Shown here: positions 37,708-49,172 of the stretch, piece by piece | How positions within the stretch are numbered: position 1 is the first letter of the stretch | How the letters are laid out: each line of letters begins with the position of its first letter | Assembly (NCBI RefSeq): GCF_000315625.1 | Contig: NW_005434666.1 | Span: 1,011,806 to 1,075,805 of the forward strand | Direction of reading: 5' to 3' | DNA: 64,000 nt | DNA from: Guillardia theta CCMP2712 | Taxonomy: Eukaryota > Cryptophyceae > Pyrenomonadales > Geminigeraceae | The notes under the pieces: model-generated | What the model saw: the letters and a program-made list of their open reading frames with translations, nothing else | Databases searched by the model: none | What the model was told of the DNA's origin: nothing | Made by a program: the position numbers and the translations under genes

Positions 37708-40325
37708 TCATCTGAATAGACTCAGCGGGACACTCTCAATATCCTTGATCCACTTCCCTTCCGTCTCCCCCAGCAACCCCGCATTGCTACCCTCACCCTT
37801 CGACCCCGACGCCTCCTGGACTGCAGCTGGGGCTTTCACAGCTGCATCCTTGACGGCCGAGGCCACTACCGGCGACTTCGCCGTGAGCTGTGGAGCTACC
37901 TTGAGGTGCTCCCCGACAGCTTGTTTGACAACCTGCGGCTTTGACTTGTGCTTGTCAACCCCGAGAGACTTCTCCGCGAACTTCCACTCGTCAGCAACCC
38001 GGGACGCGGCGGCTTCATGCGCGTGCGGACGATCCTGCAGCAGGCGGTGAGATGACACCGGCTGTTCGGGCGAGCAAGCGAGTCGGAGTACCTTGATGCT
38101 GCGCTGCTTGTCAAGTTCTTGCTGGAGTGCATCCAGAGACTTGTCGGATCGATGATGGCGCACACTCTTCTTCATGTCTGCCCTTGCAATCTGATCGAAG
38201 AAAGCTGGGAAACGGCTCAGTCGACGAGGAGACAGAGAAGAAACAAGGTGTCACCATCATCTCTCTCCCGGTCATGCCGGTCGGAAGCATCCACATCCAC
38301 GTTGGGCTGAGACGATAGCAAGTCAGCGAAGGACTGGCTGAGTCAACGCGTTCGGCTCCTCACCCGAGGCTTCATCCCACGCTGCTCCATCTCTCTCTGT
38401 CGGATCAAATCCTCTCGGTGTTTCAGCGAGTCGAGTCTCTTGAGCGAGTCAAAGAAGTTGGAGATGTCTTCCTTCTGCTCCGTCGAGCTCTCCGAGCTCC
38501 TTGCTTGCATGTCATCACGCAGGGACTGCTGGGTCGCTACTGGAGGGTCCACCCTGACCGGTCGCTCTGCCTGCACCTCATCGACTTGGCGCGCTGACTT
38601 GGCTGGAGAGTGAACATGGGGCGACGGCAAGAGGCGAGAGGCAGTGTGCCGAGTGACCAGAGGCTGGCCTCTGCTGGAGTGGAGGGAGACACGAGCCTGC
38701 AGGTTTCTTGCGAGGACGTTCTGCCTGTTCAGTTGAGATCCATAGGAAGATGACTCGGAGTCAGAGAAGAAGCCCTGCTGCGTGTCAAACAAACCGTCAG
38801 AACGATGGAGAAAGACGGGTATCAACCATTACATGATCGTCTACAATCATCCCGTTGTCGTGAAGAGCAGCAGCCTTGGGGTCCACATCTCGCTTCGTCG
38901 AGGAGCCAAACAGAAGGTGTCCGAACAAACCAGCATTGGGGGCCTTCTCGAGAGCAGAGGATCGATCTTTGAACAACCCGTCTTTGCTGCTGACCATCAT
39001 CTCATTGTCGAGCTTGTGACGTTTCAGTTCATCTGCCAAATCCTCCTTCCTTTGCTGTTCCCGTGCTCTCCTCTGTTGGATGGGAGTACCGAAGAGAAGA
39101 TTGTTGTACAGTCCCTCTACAGGGAAGCTTCCTTTGGCTGCTCGAGAAACGAACGCTTGACCCCGGTCGGGCCTCGGGCTCGGGTCGATCTCACTCAGGT
39201 GGTTGCTTACTTTGATTCCGGCATCTCGCAGACTCTCCTGGCGTTCTTGACGCAGAGGCAGTGGGTTGCCGTTCTGGTCGAAGTGAGGCTCGCCGAAGGC
39301 TGATGAGTGATAGGCTCCAACATGGCCAGCCTGATGAGCCAAAGATTTGGTTCCAAACATGTTCCTGACCAGCCCCTGATTGTTTCATCACCAGCACTGC
39401 ACGAAACATAGAGGTAGCATACCAGCATGGAGGAGCCAAGCTCGCCATGGTCCAATCGATCCAAGATTTCCTTCTTCTGGTTGGTCCTCAAGGCATGCCC
39501 GTGTCCACTCCGCATGGCCAGCTCCTGCTCCAAACCAAGGCTCTTCCCATCAACCTGATCGAACACAGGTAAGGATTTCCTAAGAGTTTGAAGGGAGAGG
39601 AGGCGATTACCTCTTTGAGAGCTCTTCCATACTTGTCGACGCCCAGATACTTCTGAGCCTCTTCTGAAAGATATCTTGTGCCGAGGCCGTTCTCATACCT
39701 TGCGTTCTGAACAGCCGACACTTCCTGACTAACGTGCTTGGCATGTTTGTCAAGAGTGTTCCAGTAAGACTGCAGCGCCTGCGATCTCATGTCAAAGACT
39801 TGATTCGATCACTCCCTCACGTGGCTAGTGAGGCTCAATTCTCACAATCTCCGACTTGATGTCCTTCAGGACATCTGATTTGTTGAGAAGCATCGAAGGT
39901 TTTCTTCCCAATGAAACCACCAGAAGGACTGCCACGATCACAGAGGCCAACGCAGCCTGCTGCATGGCACGGAGCTTGGTATCCCCTGCATATCTCTCAG
40001 ATGAGCCAGTCTCCACCCCAGTACATCTAATAGATGTAAATGCCAATCTATCAAGCATCGATCCTGACTTTACCGCCTTTTCCAATCCCAACTACATCGA
40101 TGCTTCATCTTTCCTTCTTTCCCTCTCCCCATTCTCTTCTGTTATCTCCCCTTTTGTCATCGCCCTTTTTCTCCTCCTGCCTCCTATCCTCTCCTCACTC
40201 CTCCTCTCCTCTCCTCTCCTCTCCTCTACCCTTCTCTACCCTCCTCTCTTGTCTACATCGGCATCGATCTCTTCCTCTCACTCTCTTCGCAGCACTTCGG
40301 CACTTCGGCATTGCTTACCTGCCAT
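37708..40325 (-). CDS. Unknown protein with N-terminal membrane anchor and short LFG-type repeats
   Basis: Not recognised. The first exon is only seven bases (ATGGCAG at 40325), spliced to GDTKLRAMQQ and a hydrophobic stretch (AALASVIVAVLLVVSLG) that could anchor the protein. After that come helical, charged segments (SYWNTLDKHAKHVSQEV, RYLSEEAQKYLGVDKYGRAL). A region follows with the imperfect repeats GLYNNLLFGTP, GLFGHLLFGSS, GLFKDRSS and GLFDTQQGFF. Then comes a basic, Ser/Gln-rich part (NRQNVLARNLQARVSLHSS) and a helical C-terminus (EKSLGVDKHKSKPQVVKQAV) to the stop near 37708. It is divergent from FAM184 (369-base spacer) and convergent with the Chk2-type kinase (about 60 bases). The splicing near 38180-38340 is uncertain. 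Confidence 0.6.
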
Positions 40326-40693
40326 GGCAACGCGACTGTTCAGCTTTGGGTCCCACCGACCCTACCAGGAATAAAATGAAGTACCCCTAGTAAATCCATC
40401 AAGTACCCCCATCTCATCATGTGGTACCCCCACCCCCTAATGATTCAGAACAATTTTGGTCCTCGTCCCCTCTCTTACCCGATCGGTCCACCGGCGGCGC
40501 AACGGCCATGGCAAGGGAGGCGAAGGAGGGGAGGAGGAGGAGAGAGAAGTCGGAGCGAGGACGTCAAGACAAGTGATGACGAGGTGGAAGAATCGTCACG
40601 TCCAACAGGAAGAGCCTGGCAAGGGATAGCGAGGAGCCTCTGATTGAAATCAGTCGTTGGCTGTGATAGTGCTTGCCGGGCGGTTCCAGCACC
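40326..40693. promoter_or_regulatory. Shared spacer of two divergent genes
   Basis: This 368-base region must hold both start sites. It contains AGTACCCC/GGTACCCCC units (about 40379-40437), the same motif seen in the 6.4-7.0 kb spacer. No coding sequence was seen. Confidence 0.4.
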
Positions 40694-43675
40694 ATGAACG
40701 ATGAAGGAATTGAGTATGGGACCCTTGAGGTCTCCCACTACAAGATGTCCAAGAAAATAGCTCAGCTCACTCGAGTGATAAGCATGCTCGTCAACAAGAA
40801 CGAGGAGCAGGAGTATGAGAAGCAGTACCTCAGCGAAGCGTTCGAGATCGAGATTGGCAGAGTAGTCGACGAAGCCAACACTCTCCTCAACGAGGCTCGC
40901 GCAGCCGCTGGTCCAGACGGCTCCAAGATGGAGGCAACAGACATGATACGTGCTCTCAGCAAGCAGCACGAGACAGAGAAGAAGAATGCCTACCATGAGT
41001 TCACAGATTACAAGATGAGGGTGAAGGAGCGAGAGAAGATGTTGGTGGAGCAGTTTGAGAGAAAAGTCGACAGCATGACGAGAGAGCTGACTGACTTGAG
41101 GGAGCAGTTTGAGCACAACACTCGTGCGTTTGCAGAGACGATGCAACTGATGCAGGCGGAGAAAGGGGAGGATGTTGAGAGGCTAAAAATGGATCATGAC
41201 AATCAGATCGCGGATCTGATCAACAAGAGCACCAAGAGGCTCAACGAGACGCTGGCAGAGAAAGCTCGCAGCGAAGAAGAGCTGCGCTCTCAGCTCAAGG
41301 CTGAGTTCGAGCAAGCTCTCGAGCAAACTCAGAAATCGGCCGAGGACAGGGTGAGGTACATCAGGCAGGAGGAAGAGATCAAGAACCGAGCGAACATGGA
41401 GAGCATTCGACGAGAGCTAGGAGCTGAGATCGACCGATACAGGCTGGCAGAGGCCTCTCTGCGACATACGGTCTCCGAGCTGCAACAGAGATGCGCCGAC
41501 TACGAGCTGACCCTCGCAAGACGGGAGAAGGAGCTGCACGACCTGGAGCAGAGGAAGGCGGAGGAGGCTGACATGGAGTATCAGAAGTCGCGGCAGATGA
41601 TAGATCGCCTCGAGCGCGAGATCGCTCGTATGGATGACTCGCACAAGAAGGAGCTGGAAGACACCAGGTAGCCGACCAGGTCCCAAAGTTGAACCGATCC
41701 CTAACTGTGCCTGCAGTTTGCGCCTGCTGGAGCAAGCGAATGAACGAGTGAGGGACGTGGAAACAAAGTACATTTCCCAGCTCAATGAGGCTACTCGTAC
41801 AGCAGAGGATCGCCTGGAGAAACAAGAGAAGCTGATCAAGACTCAAATGAACGATCTCTTCCTCAAGTTGCAGAACGACTTCGCTGAACAGTCGAAGAAT
41901 GCGGCACAGCTGATGCAGGACAAGGAGGACGAATGGAGGGTATGTTACATGCTGATCTCCAACCAGACATAACACTGTTGCTCCAGGCGCGAGAGACGGA
42001 TCTCAAGGATCAGATTGAAGCCCTCGACCGCAGGAACCGAGCAGAGAAGCAAGAGTTGGAGAAAGAGTTCAACGCCAAACTGAAAGAGACGCTTGTGAAC
42101 CTTCGTGCAACAGAAGCTGAAGGCCAGAGGATTGCAGTGGAACGAGATCAACTCAGAATGCAAAACGAGAGCCTGAGCGCAACTCTGCATGAAACGAAAC
42201 GAAGCTTTCTGCGTGAACAGGAGTCTAAGGCAAAAGAGTTTGATGAGAAAGATCGGTCGAGACAAACTCATATCGAAGAGCTGGAGAAGAATTTGAAGGT
42301 TAAGAACATCGGAATATTGTTGGATAGCTGACCTGTTTTGACTTGAAGGTTCTTTACGCCTCGGATGAAAAAGCAAGAGAGCTTGAGCACTACAACAAAG
42401 TGATGCAAAACAGACTCAACGACCTCGAGGCAACGCATGAAGAGGAAAAAGCCAAGGTCTGACTGTACAGATGACTCGTCTTATCGTCTTCTGATGCAAG
42501 TGCTGCAGCTGATTGAGAGACACTCCAAGGAGATGCTGAAACTGAAAGGCGAACTAGAACGACAGAAGCAACTGGCAGAGCAGCAAGAGAATGCTCTGAA
42601 TGAAAAGCACAGGTTTCAATCAGTGACGTGGTGCGAGACGGTCTTGTTCACTTTCATCTTGTAGAGTGGAGGCAGAAGCTTATGAAGTAGAACAAAAGGA
42701 ATTGAACAACGCGCTCATTCAGAAATATGAGACACTGTTGCTGCGAAAAGAACAAGAGGCTGAGCTGAAACGTCAGGTGATGTTTTGAATTACTCTGCTA
42801 TGGTTTGAATATTAGCATTCAACCTGACACGCATGTTAGAATGACATTCGAAGTATCATCGAAGAAAATCAGCGTCAGCAGGAAGTTACAAGAAAACAGT
42901 GGATGGAAGAGAGAGAGGAGGCGCTGCGACAAGCCAAGGCTGATTACAACCTGAAGGTTGCCTGTGCGACGAATCGCGAAACCAGAATTCTGATCGTTTT
43001 TCTCCCAGTCTGGCGAGATGCAGAAGGAGTTGATATCATTGCAAGGACAAGTGAAGTTGAAAGAGCAGGAGAGCGAGCAGAGGAGACAAGAAGCAGTCAA
43101 GATCTCACAGAACGTGGAGAGGCTGAAGATAGAATTCCTGAAGCAGATGCAAGCTGATCAAGAGAAGATGAAGAGCGAGGTAGAATCGCTCAAGCGCAAG
43201 CATGTAGAAGAAGAGCAATCCATCAAGGATCGGTCTGAGAAGGTTCTTCGCGCTGCCCAACAAGAGGTGCTTGCCCAATGAGCATGATGGTCTTCACTGA
43301 CCCTGCTGCAGTTTGAAACCGCCAACAACGCTATGATAGAGCGAATCAAAGACCTCGAATACAAACTTGTTACCCGGGAATCTCGTCCGGAAGACAGAGA
43401 GAAGATTGTCCAGGTACCCTTGGCTGCTGCTTGTGTGACGATACATTCATGATCTATGTGGAACAGCTTGAGAAGGAGGTGGCTGAGAAGGAATATCTGT
43501 GCAAGAGGATAATGGAGGAGATGAAATACTTCAAGGTGGCTGTCTTTCTTCATGCTGTTCTCAGTTCTCACCTCGATCTCTCTTTTAGATGGAACTGCAG
43601 AACAGAGAGACATCGGAAACAACAGATGCTGTAAAACCAACGAAGCAACAACAGAGAGGAGCAAACAAGAGATAG
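40694..43675 (+). CDS. FAM184: FAM184-family coiled-coil protein
   Basis: The ATG at 40694 is preceded by ACC. The N-terminal block YKMSKKIAQLTRVISMLVNK closely matches the conserved start of animal FAM184A/B (KMSKKIAQLTKVIY) and is followed by the family's AYHEFTDYKMRVKE-type segment. The rest, in about ten exons, is nearly continuous coiled coil rich in Glu, Lys, Gln and Arg, ending EYLCKRIMEEMKYFK and a short basic tail (TKQQQRGANKR). The stop TAG is at 43673. The size of about 850-900 residues is in the family range. FAM184 proteins are found across flagellated eukaryotes and a cilium/centriole-related role has been suggested, but biochemical function is poorly defined. The start is secure because the conserved block begins within 20 residues of it. 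Confidence 0.85.
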
Positions 43676-44619
43676 CTAAAGACAAGTTGCTTGCAGCATG
43701 AAAAAGCTCCTCAACCATTCGCCTCTCCTTACCGAATGCCGTGAGCCACATGATGACTCCGATGATAGCCCACCGCCGTCACTGCATCGGGGATCCTTTA
43801 CTCAAAGTCGGGCACTCCGTCAACCACTGAGTCGGAGTCGGAGGCGAATAGTGTAGTAGTCCCTTTACTCAGTAGTCTAACATGTACTCAAAGTTAACTT
43901 AAAAATCAGTACGAGGACAATCAGGAGAGTCGAGGAGGCTTGACCCTGACACTGTCGCACAGGCCAAACGGCGAGAAGAGAAAAGACAGCGAGAACCAAA
44001 CCTAATCCTGCCGACTGCTGTCCCCCAAACTTAACTGACCGCGATGATGGCAGGCGGCAGCGTAGGACAGGGAGGCCTTGAGCTGACGAAAGATCCTGGA
44101 CCGGATGCGTTTGCAAGTCGGATCGTCCTGCAAGAGGCCATCAGTGCTGGCGATGATGGGAAGAAAGGCCTTTGGCGGAACGTGCTGAGCATATGCAATA
44201 CGATGCCCTCGGATCTTCCGCTGTGCTGCTCAGCGGCTTGCAGAACATGTGACATGCTGAAGTCCAGGATTAAGACTCAGTAGTAGTAGTAGTAGTAGGT
44301 GTAGACTAGTATCTCATAGTCAAGTTACTCTTAAGGTATCCTCACGGCCCCAAGGCGAGTCGCCGCCGCCCGGCCCGGGGCAAGGACCAGATCTGCCTCA
44401 GAGCTAGCAAATAGAAAGAAACAAAGACAGTTGAGCAGCATTAGAGAGTTTTAGGAGCCAACTCCGTGTGGGTAGTGTGAAGCTCGACATGTGGCGCGTG
44501 TGGGATGGGGAAGGCAAAGAGCGGGAGAGGGAGAGGAAGAGAGGGAGAGAGAAGGAGGTAGATGCATAGAGATCTAGATTGAGGTTGTACTTCTGAATTG
44601 CTCCTGCCACTGTTGTTTG
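43676..44619. other. Spacer with dispersed-repeat fragments
   Basis: About 43755-43915 carries the inverted copy of the 34.13 kb motif and GAGTCGGAGTCGG-type units. A TAG trinucleotide run lies at 44279-44298. A GC-rich stretch (GCCGCCGCCCGGCCCGGGG) lies at about 44365-44385. An 80-codon plus-strand frame (44044-44283, from ATG 44044) has ordinary composition but no recognised domain and may be chance. Confidence 0.45.
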
Positions 44620-47601
44620 ATGATTCCACACGTGAAGAACATGAGGGTTGGAAAAACATGCATGGCTATAGGGAATGCGAGTGCAAGTGGAGTGGTTAGG
44701 AGAGTTGAACGCTGTTCGGTCGGGCTGGAGGAGGAGAACATCTTTTGTGTAAGCATGAAGAGATGCACATACGTATTCTCGCCCACTGCCATGATTTCAT
44801 GGATTGCTAAGACCTCGGTAAGACGATCAAGCGGTCGCATTGCATTCTCCCGCATGCCCTGCAGGACCATGCACGCAAATGCAGAAGCGTCAACGAACTC
44901 GGCGGTAGGATTGCAAGAGAGGAGCAACGAAGCTCGCAAGGGCGTGCTGGTGCTGTGGGACTTGTACTCGAAGCCTCCCACTCACGGTGACGTCAGCGTG
45001 TGCGTTGAGCGTCTGCGGAGGGTTGCAGCCTCCCTGGGGAACCTCAAGAGCATCAAAGTGTTCGGACGTCCAGCGAAGGAGGGAGGAGCTCTTGGAACAG
45101 GATCGATCACTCCATACTTCTCTGCTCAGCTACGTCATGGCAGGAGAACAGTGCACCCGAATCTCCACAAGGACAATGACAAGGTTGCACACTGGACAGG
45201 AGATCGATGGGTGATCCTCCCCGTCCTTGAGCAGCTGAATGCAATCCCCTCCGCAGTCATTGAGCAGGGAGAGAAAGGAGAGGCTCTTCACCTCAGCCAT
45301 GAGGATGTTGTAGGGGAGGAAGAGCGCTGGTGCAAGGTTTGTGAGACCCTGGTCTGCGTCCCCTGCTGGCCCGGATGCACAAGGCTGGCCAGCAAACTTC
45401 GAGAGGTGCAGACAGAAAGAAGTCGATGGCAGATTTCAAGGATCCGACACAGACAAGATATCCACGAATGGTTCAAGAACAAACATGATTTCTTCCACAA
45501 GAGAAAGACAAAATCTTTCCGGCCGAAGTACTTTGTTGACACTGTGGAGCGACTAAACAGTTTGGGTGAGACGAGGATCAGAAAGTTTACATCGGATGTC
45601 TGACTGTTGCGTGTAAGGTGTGGAGTACGTTGAGATAGATTGGAAGGAGAAGGAAACAGCGGACGGATTGCTCAAGAAGTACCTAGCCTGGTCAATTCAC
45701 ACTGTTCTGGGCGACGCAGAACCTCAGCAAAACGATCCAGCCTTGACCAAGTGGCTCTCGACCCTTTCAGATGACGTGCAGGTCCTCAGCGATGTTGAGA
45801 CCATTGTTGTCGTCACTGACGGAAATCATCGAGAGAGGTCGTTTCTCAAGCGATGGTACGACCGCACGACTGCGGCGAAGAAGTGAATGTGTTCCATGGC
45901 AGGAATGAGCTTGAGGTACCGGAAGCAGATTCCCACGAGAAGCTGCAGGAGATTCGAATGGACGCTGCACGGCTGCGACGTGAAATCAGACACACTAGAC
46001 AAAAGAAGCAAAGGTCTTGTTCCTCCTCCCAGCCACTCCCCTGACTCTGCGAAACCTACCTAGGAATCTGTACTTGAAAGAGGCAGAACTGTTAGAGTGC
46101 ACAGCATTGGGAATCCAGTGGGCAGCGTCATATGTCGAGGCATCCTCGAGCAGCGGCAAGAAGCTGCGGCTGATCGTGAGTTTGATACGAGGGGAGATCA
46201 ATGAGTGAAGACTGACTCTCTCTCTGTCTCTCTCTCTGTCGCTCTGTCGCTCTCTCTCTTTCTCGCGCTCTCTCTCTCTCTTCAGGTCATCAGTGACGAC
46301 TCTGTTGTGCGCGGCATATCAGACAGCCCCGTCTCTTGGAGCTGGTTGTGCAATGCTCCTGATGAGCTCTTTGCTGCTTCCTTGACCGAGGGCGTGATGG
46401 AGCCATCGAGATGGCAAGAAGGATTCAAGAGACTTGTCTCCCCGCCATCACAGCTCGGCGACTCTCGCGATCCTCAGGCTTCTATAGGCTCCGTAAACGG
46501 CCTCCCCTCCTTCTGGGAGCATCTCGGAGACCTCGAATGGGTCATCTACACTGCACTTTCCTGCCCTGACGACAGTCGGCATACTTTGTTGGATCTTTGC
46601 CTGAGGAGGCTGGAGGAGTATGGAAAGTCTGGCGACCAGTGGAGGCTCAGGGTGAATCTGATCGAGTGTGTGGCCTTGCTGGGAGCTTCTGCCCCGTCCC
46701 CGAGGGTCTTTGGCGTCCTCAGTCAACTCTTGAAGGAGGACAAAGAGCCGTTCGTCCGAAGAGCGTGCGTGGAGGCCATGTCGGCGGTGATTGATGCTCA
46801 CGAGTAGATGAGCTTTCACTGACTCCTACTCGTTGGTTGCGCAGATCGGGCTGCACAAACTTGAAGGGTCTGTCGATGTTGTCTGTCATGCGCTACATGC
46901 TGATCCCTCTGACACTGTGAGCCTCTTCTGCTTTCCCTCCTTATGGTTTTGAGACTAGCTCACAATGGCGTTCAGGTGAGGTGGGCGTGTGCTCGGTGTC
47001 TGCAGTCCATCGAATTGAGAGTGCATGAAATCGTGAAGGACATGAGGAAGAAGGAGAAGGACAACAGCAACGAGGGGTTGTTGTTCTTGCGGGCATTCGA
47101 GATGATGCGCTCAGAGTTGTGGGGGATCTTCTTCAAGTTATCGCCCTCCTGATCGGAGCGATTCAACATGATCCCGATGCTCGCGTTCGATGTTCTGCAC
47201 TAGAGGTGCGGAAAAACTTTTCTTGCCTTCCGTGCACCTCTCGTGTGCTGCTGCCTTGTGACTTGTTGCCACCAACAGGCCCTGGTGTTTATAACACCAG
47301 AGATTGAGTACAGGCTGCGGCAAGAGGAAAGCGAGGAGCGGATGCAAGAGCTTCAAGAACAACTGCTTTCTGTGTACAGCTTGCTTCAGGCCAAACTCTC
47401 GGATCAAGACATGAGAGTAAGAAACAAAGCAAGAGAGGTGAGAATCAATTTGTTGTCTCACTCGGGTCGTTGACTTCCCTCTTCTCCTCACAGTGTTTGA
47501 AATATTCGTGGATTGCAATCTTGAAACATCGGACAAGCTGGAAGTCGAACGAGGACGGAGAGATCGAGATGTGCGACTTGGAGCCTGGCAGCTTCCAATA
47601 A
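44620..47601 (+). CDS. NYN (PIN-like nuclease) domain protein with HEAT-like repeats
   Basis: A basic, Ser/Met-rich N-terminus (possible organelle presequence) is followed by GVLVLWDLYSKPPTHGD, the first acidic strand of an NYN fold. Then come LGNLKSIKVFGRP, a Cys pair region (WCKVCETLVCVPCWPGC), FVDTVERLNSLG joined to VEYVEIDWKEKETADGLLKK, and VETIVVVTDGNHRERSFLKRW, which corresponds to the family's terminal D-G/SGD strand. A coiled helix (HEKLQEIRMDAARLRREIRH) leads into HEAT-like helices: LRVNLIECVALLGA, KEPFVRRACVEAMSA, VVCHALHADPSDTVRWACA, IQHDPDARVRCSALE, DQDMRVRNKARE. The stop TAA is at 47599. NYN proteins are Mg-dependent RNases or RNA-binding relatives. Asp residues are present at the usual positions, but activity is inferred. 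Confidence 0.7.
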
Positions 47602-48254
47602 GCCATTCAAAAGTTTGGACGAGACTTGAACTACTACAGGCTTTCTACCGCGTGCTGGCAGACTCCTTGGCGAGTCACTGAGTCGCCGCCGCCGCTGCCA
47701 CTCGCGGCCGCCGCCCCCGGACAGCGCGGCCTGCAGGCTGGCATTGGCCCCGACTCCGGGACTCGAACTCAGTGATCGGACAGTGACCACTGAGTCCGGC
47801 CGGGCGATCATCCGGGGCCCCGGGCCCGGCGATCGACGGCGCCGCAGTGCAGTGCCCCCGGCCGGCCGGGCCGCGGCCGGAACTTTAGTCACTGAACGTC
47901 ATGGAATATAACGGTAGCCCAAATTTTGTAACGAGAACTTCCCAAATGATTTTGTTACAACTCGTCTGGCGCCTGATCTCTCCTCAAAAATATTTCAAGG
48001 GAAAGATTGAATATTCCTTTGAAAATTGGAACAAATCCCCTGATCAATGCTGAAAATTACATGGTAACTTCTATGTCATTTCAAATTTGACACCATGACT
48101 GGAGGAAAAGAAGAAGGCAGACGAAGAATTCACTCTCCCTTCTCCAACACCCTCTCGCTTTCCTTTCCTTCTCCCCTCTCTTCTTCTCTTACATCCCTGC
48201 TGTAGTTCGCACTCCGTTGATCCCTTACAGCTCTACTCTACTCGTGTTTCAGTC
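47602..48254. repeat. Spacer with GC-rich dispersed repeat block
   Basis: About 47660-47895 is a GGCCGG/CCGGGGCCCCGGG-rich block bracketed by GTCACTGAGTCG and AGTCACTGAACG, similar in composition to the 34.0 kb block. The remaining 350 bases are AT-richer and probably hold the promoter of the carrier gene. No coding exon was seen. Confidence 0.55.
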
Positions 48255-49172
48255 ATGGTGTTGTCCAACATGGCGAACAGAAACGCGTCGCTTCCTGGTT
48301 GCTGGTGGAAGACAGCAGAAAAATCCCAGAGGACTCACAAGAGGCACATTCCATCTGATGCCGTTATCGCAATTGCTGGAGGTGCAGGTGGAGCAAGTTA
48401 CGTTGCTTTCTTGCATCCTCTTGAAGCCATCACCAAGCAGAGGAATCTCTTGACTGCAACTTCCAGCAATGGACTTGTGGCTGTGCGGGATGTTGGCAGC
48501 AGTTTGCAGGGTGTGAGTCTTCGCACTCTGTACAGGGGAGTCAAGATGCCGATGTTAGAGAGCATGTACAGCACTGCAAGTCTTCTCGTGATTTATTCAC
48601 ATGTGAGAGATGCCATTCAAATGCACAACGGCGGGATCGAGTTGAGGACGGGAGAAGTTATCCAGGCGGGGGCGATTGCTGGGGGAATCAATGCAGCGCT
48701 ACCAAACCCCTTCAGCATGAACTTTGGAGTCAGGTCTAATGCTCCAGTATCATTTACTTCCATCCTCCATCATGCGTTGCGGACGTGCTGTCACAAGATC
48801 GCATGGAGAACAGCAACGTCCTCGTTCGGAAATGGAACTTTCTTTGGTGTAGCAGGAGTTTCGCGCAAATATTTACAAAACACAGAGACTTTCAATGGGA
48901 AGAGTGCAGTGTTGGCATCTGGTGCTCTTGGAGGTTTGGCATATTCTTTCGTTACTTTCGCTTCAGAAACACTTCAAGCTCATGTTGAACTATCCAAGTC
49001 AAACTCGTTAACTCAAATTGATTCTGATCGAAGACTTCGTCCTCGTTCTGCTGTGGCTCAAGTCTTTGCACGACACATGCATTCGATGATGCCATCGTTG
49101 TTGAAGGGGAGTGCGGGCTGTGCTGTTTTAGCTCTTTCGATCGATAGTGTGCGAACCGCGTTGTCGTTCTAG
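48255..49172 (+). CDS. Mitochondrial carrier (SLC25)-like protein, divergent
   Basis: A single uninterrupted exon of 305 codons, the usual carrier length. Three carrier-like repeats can be traced: AIAGGAGGASYVAFLHPLEA then LYRGVKMPMLESMYSTAS; AGAIAGGINAALPNPFSMNF; and ASGALGGLAYSFVTFASET. The signature P-x-D/E-x-x-K/R is degenerate: HPLEAITKQ keeps Pro and Glu but the basic residue is shifted, NPFSMNF lacks the acid, and the third is lost. Matrix salt bridges may therefore be weak or absent. The family exchanges metabolites across the inner mitochondrial membrane, but a substrate cannot be named. Being intronless in an intron-rich neighbourhood, it may be a retrocopy. Confidence 0.6.
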   Translation: MVLSNMANRNASLPGCWWKTAEKSQRTHKRHIPSDAVIAIAGGAGGASYVAFLHPLEAITKQRNLLTATSSNGLVAVRDVGSSLQGVSLRTLYRGVKMPMLESMYSTASLLVIYSHVRDAIQMHNGGIELRTGEVIQAGAIAGGINAALPNPFSMNFGVRSNAPVSFTSILHHALRTCCHKIAWRTATSSFGNGTFFGVAGVSRKYLQNTETFNGKSAVLASGALGGLAYSFVTFASETLQAHVELSKSNSLTQIDSDRRLRPRSAVAQVFARHMHSMMPSLLKGSAGCAVLALSIDSVRTALSF

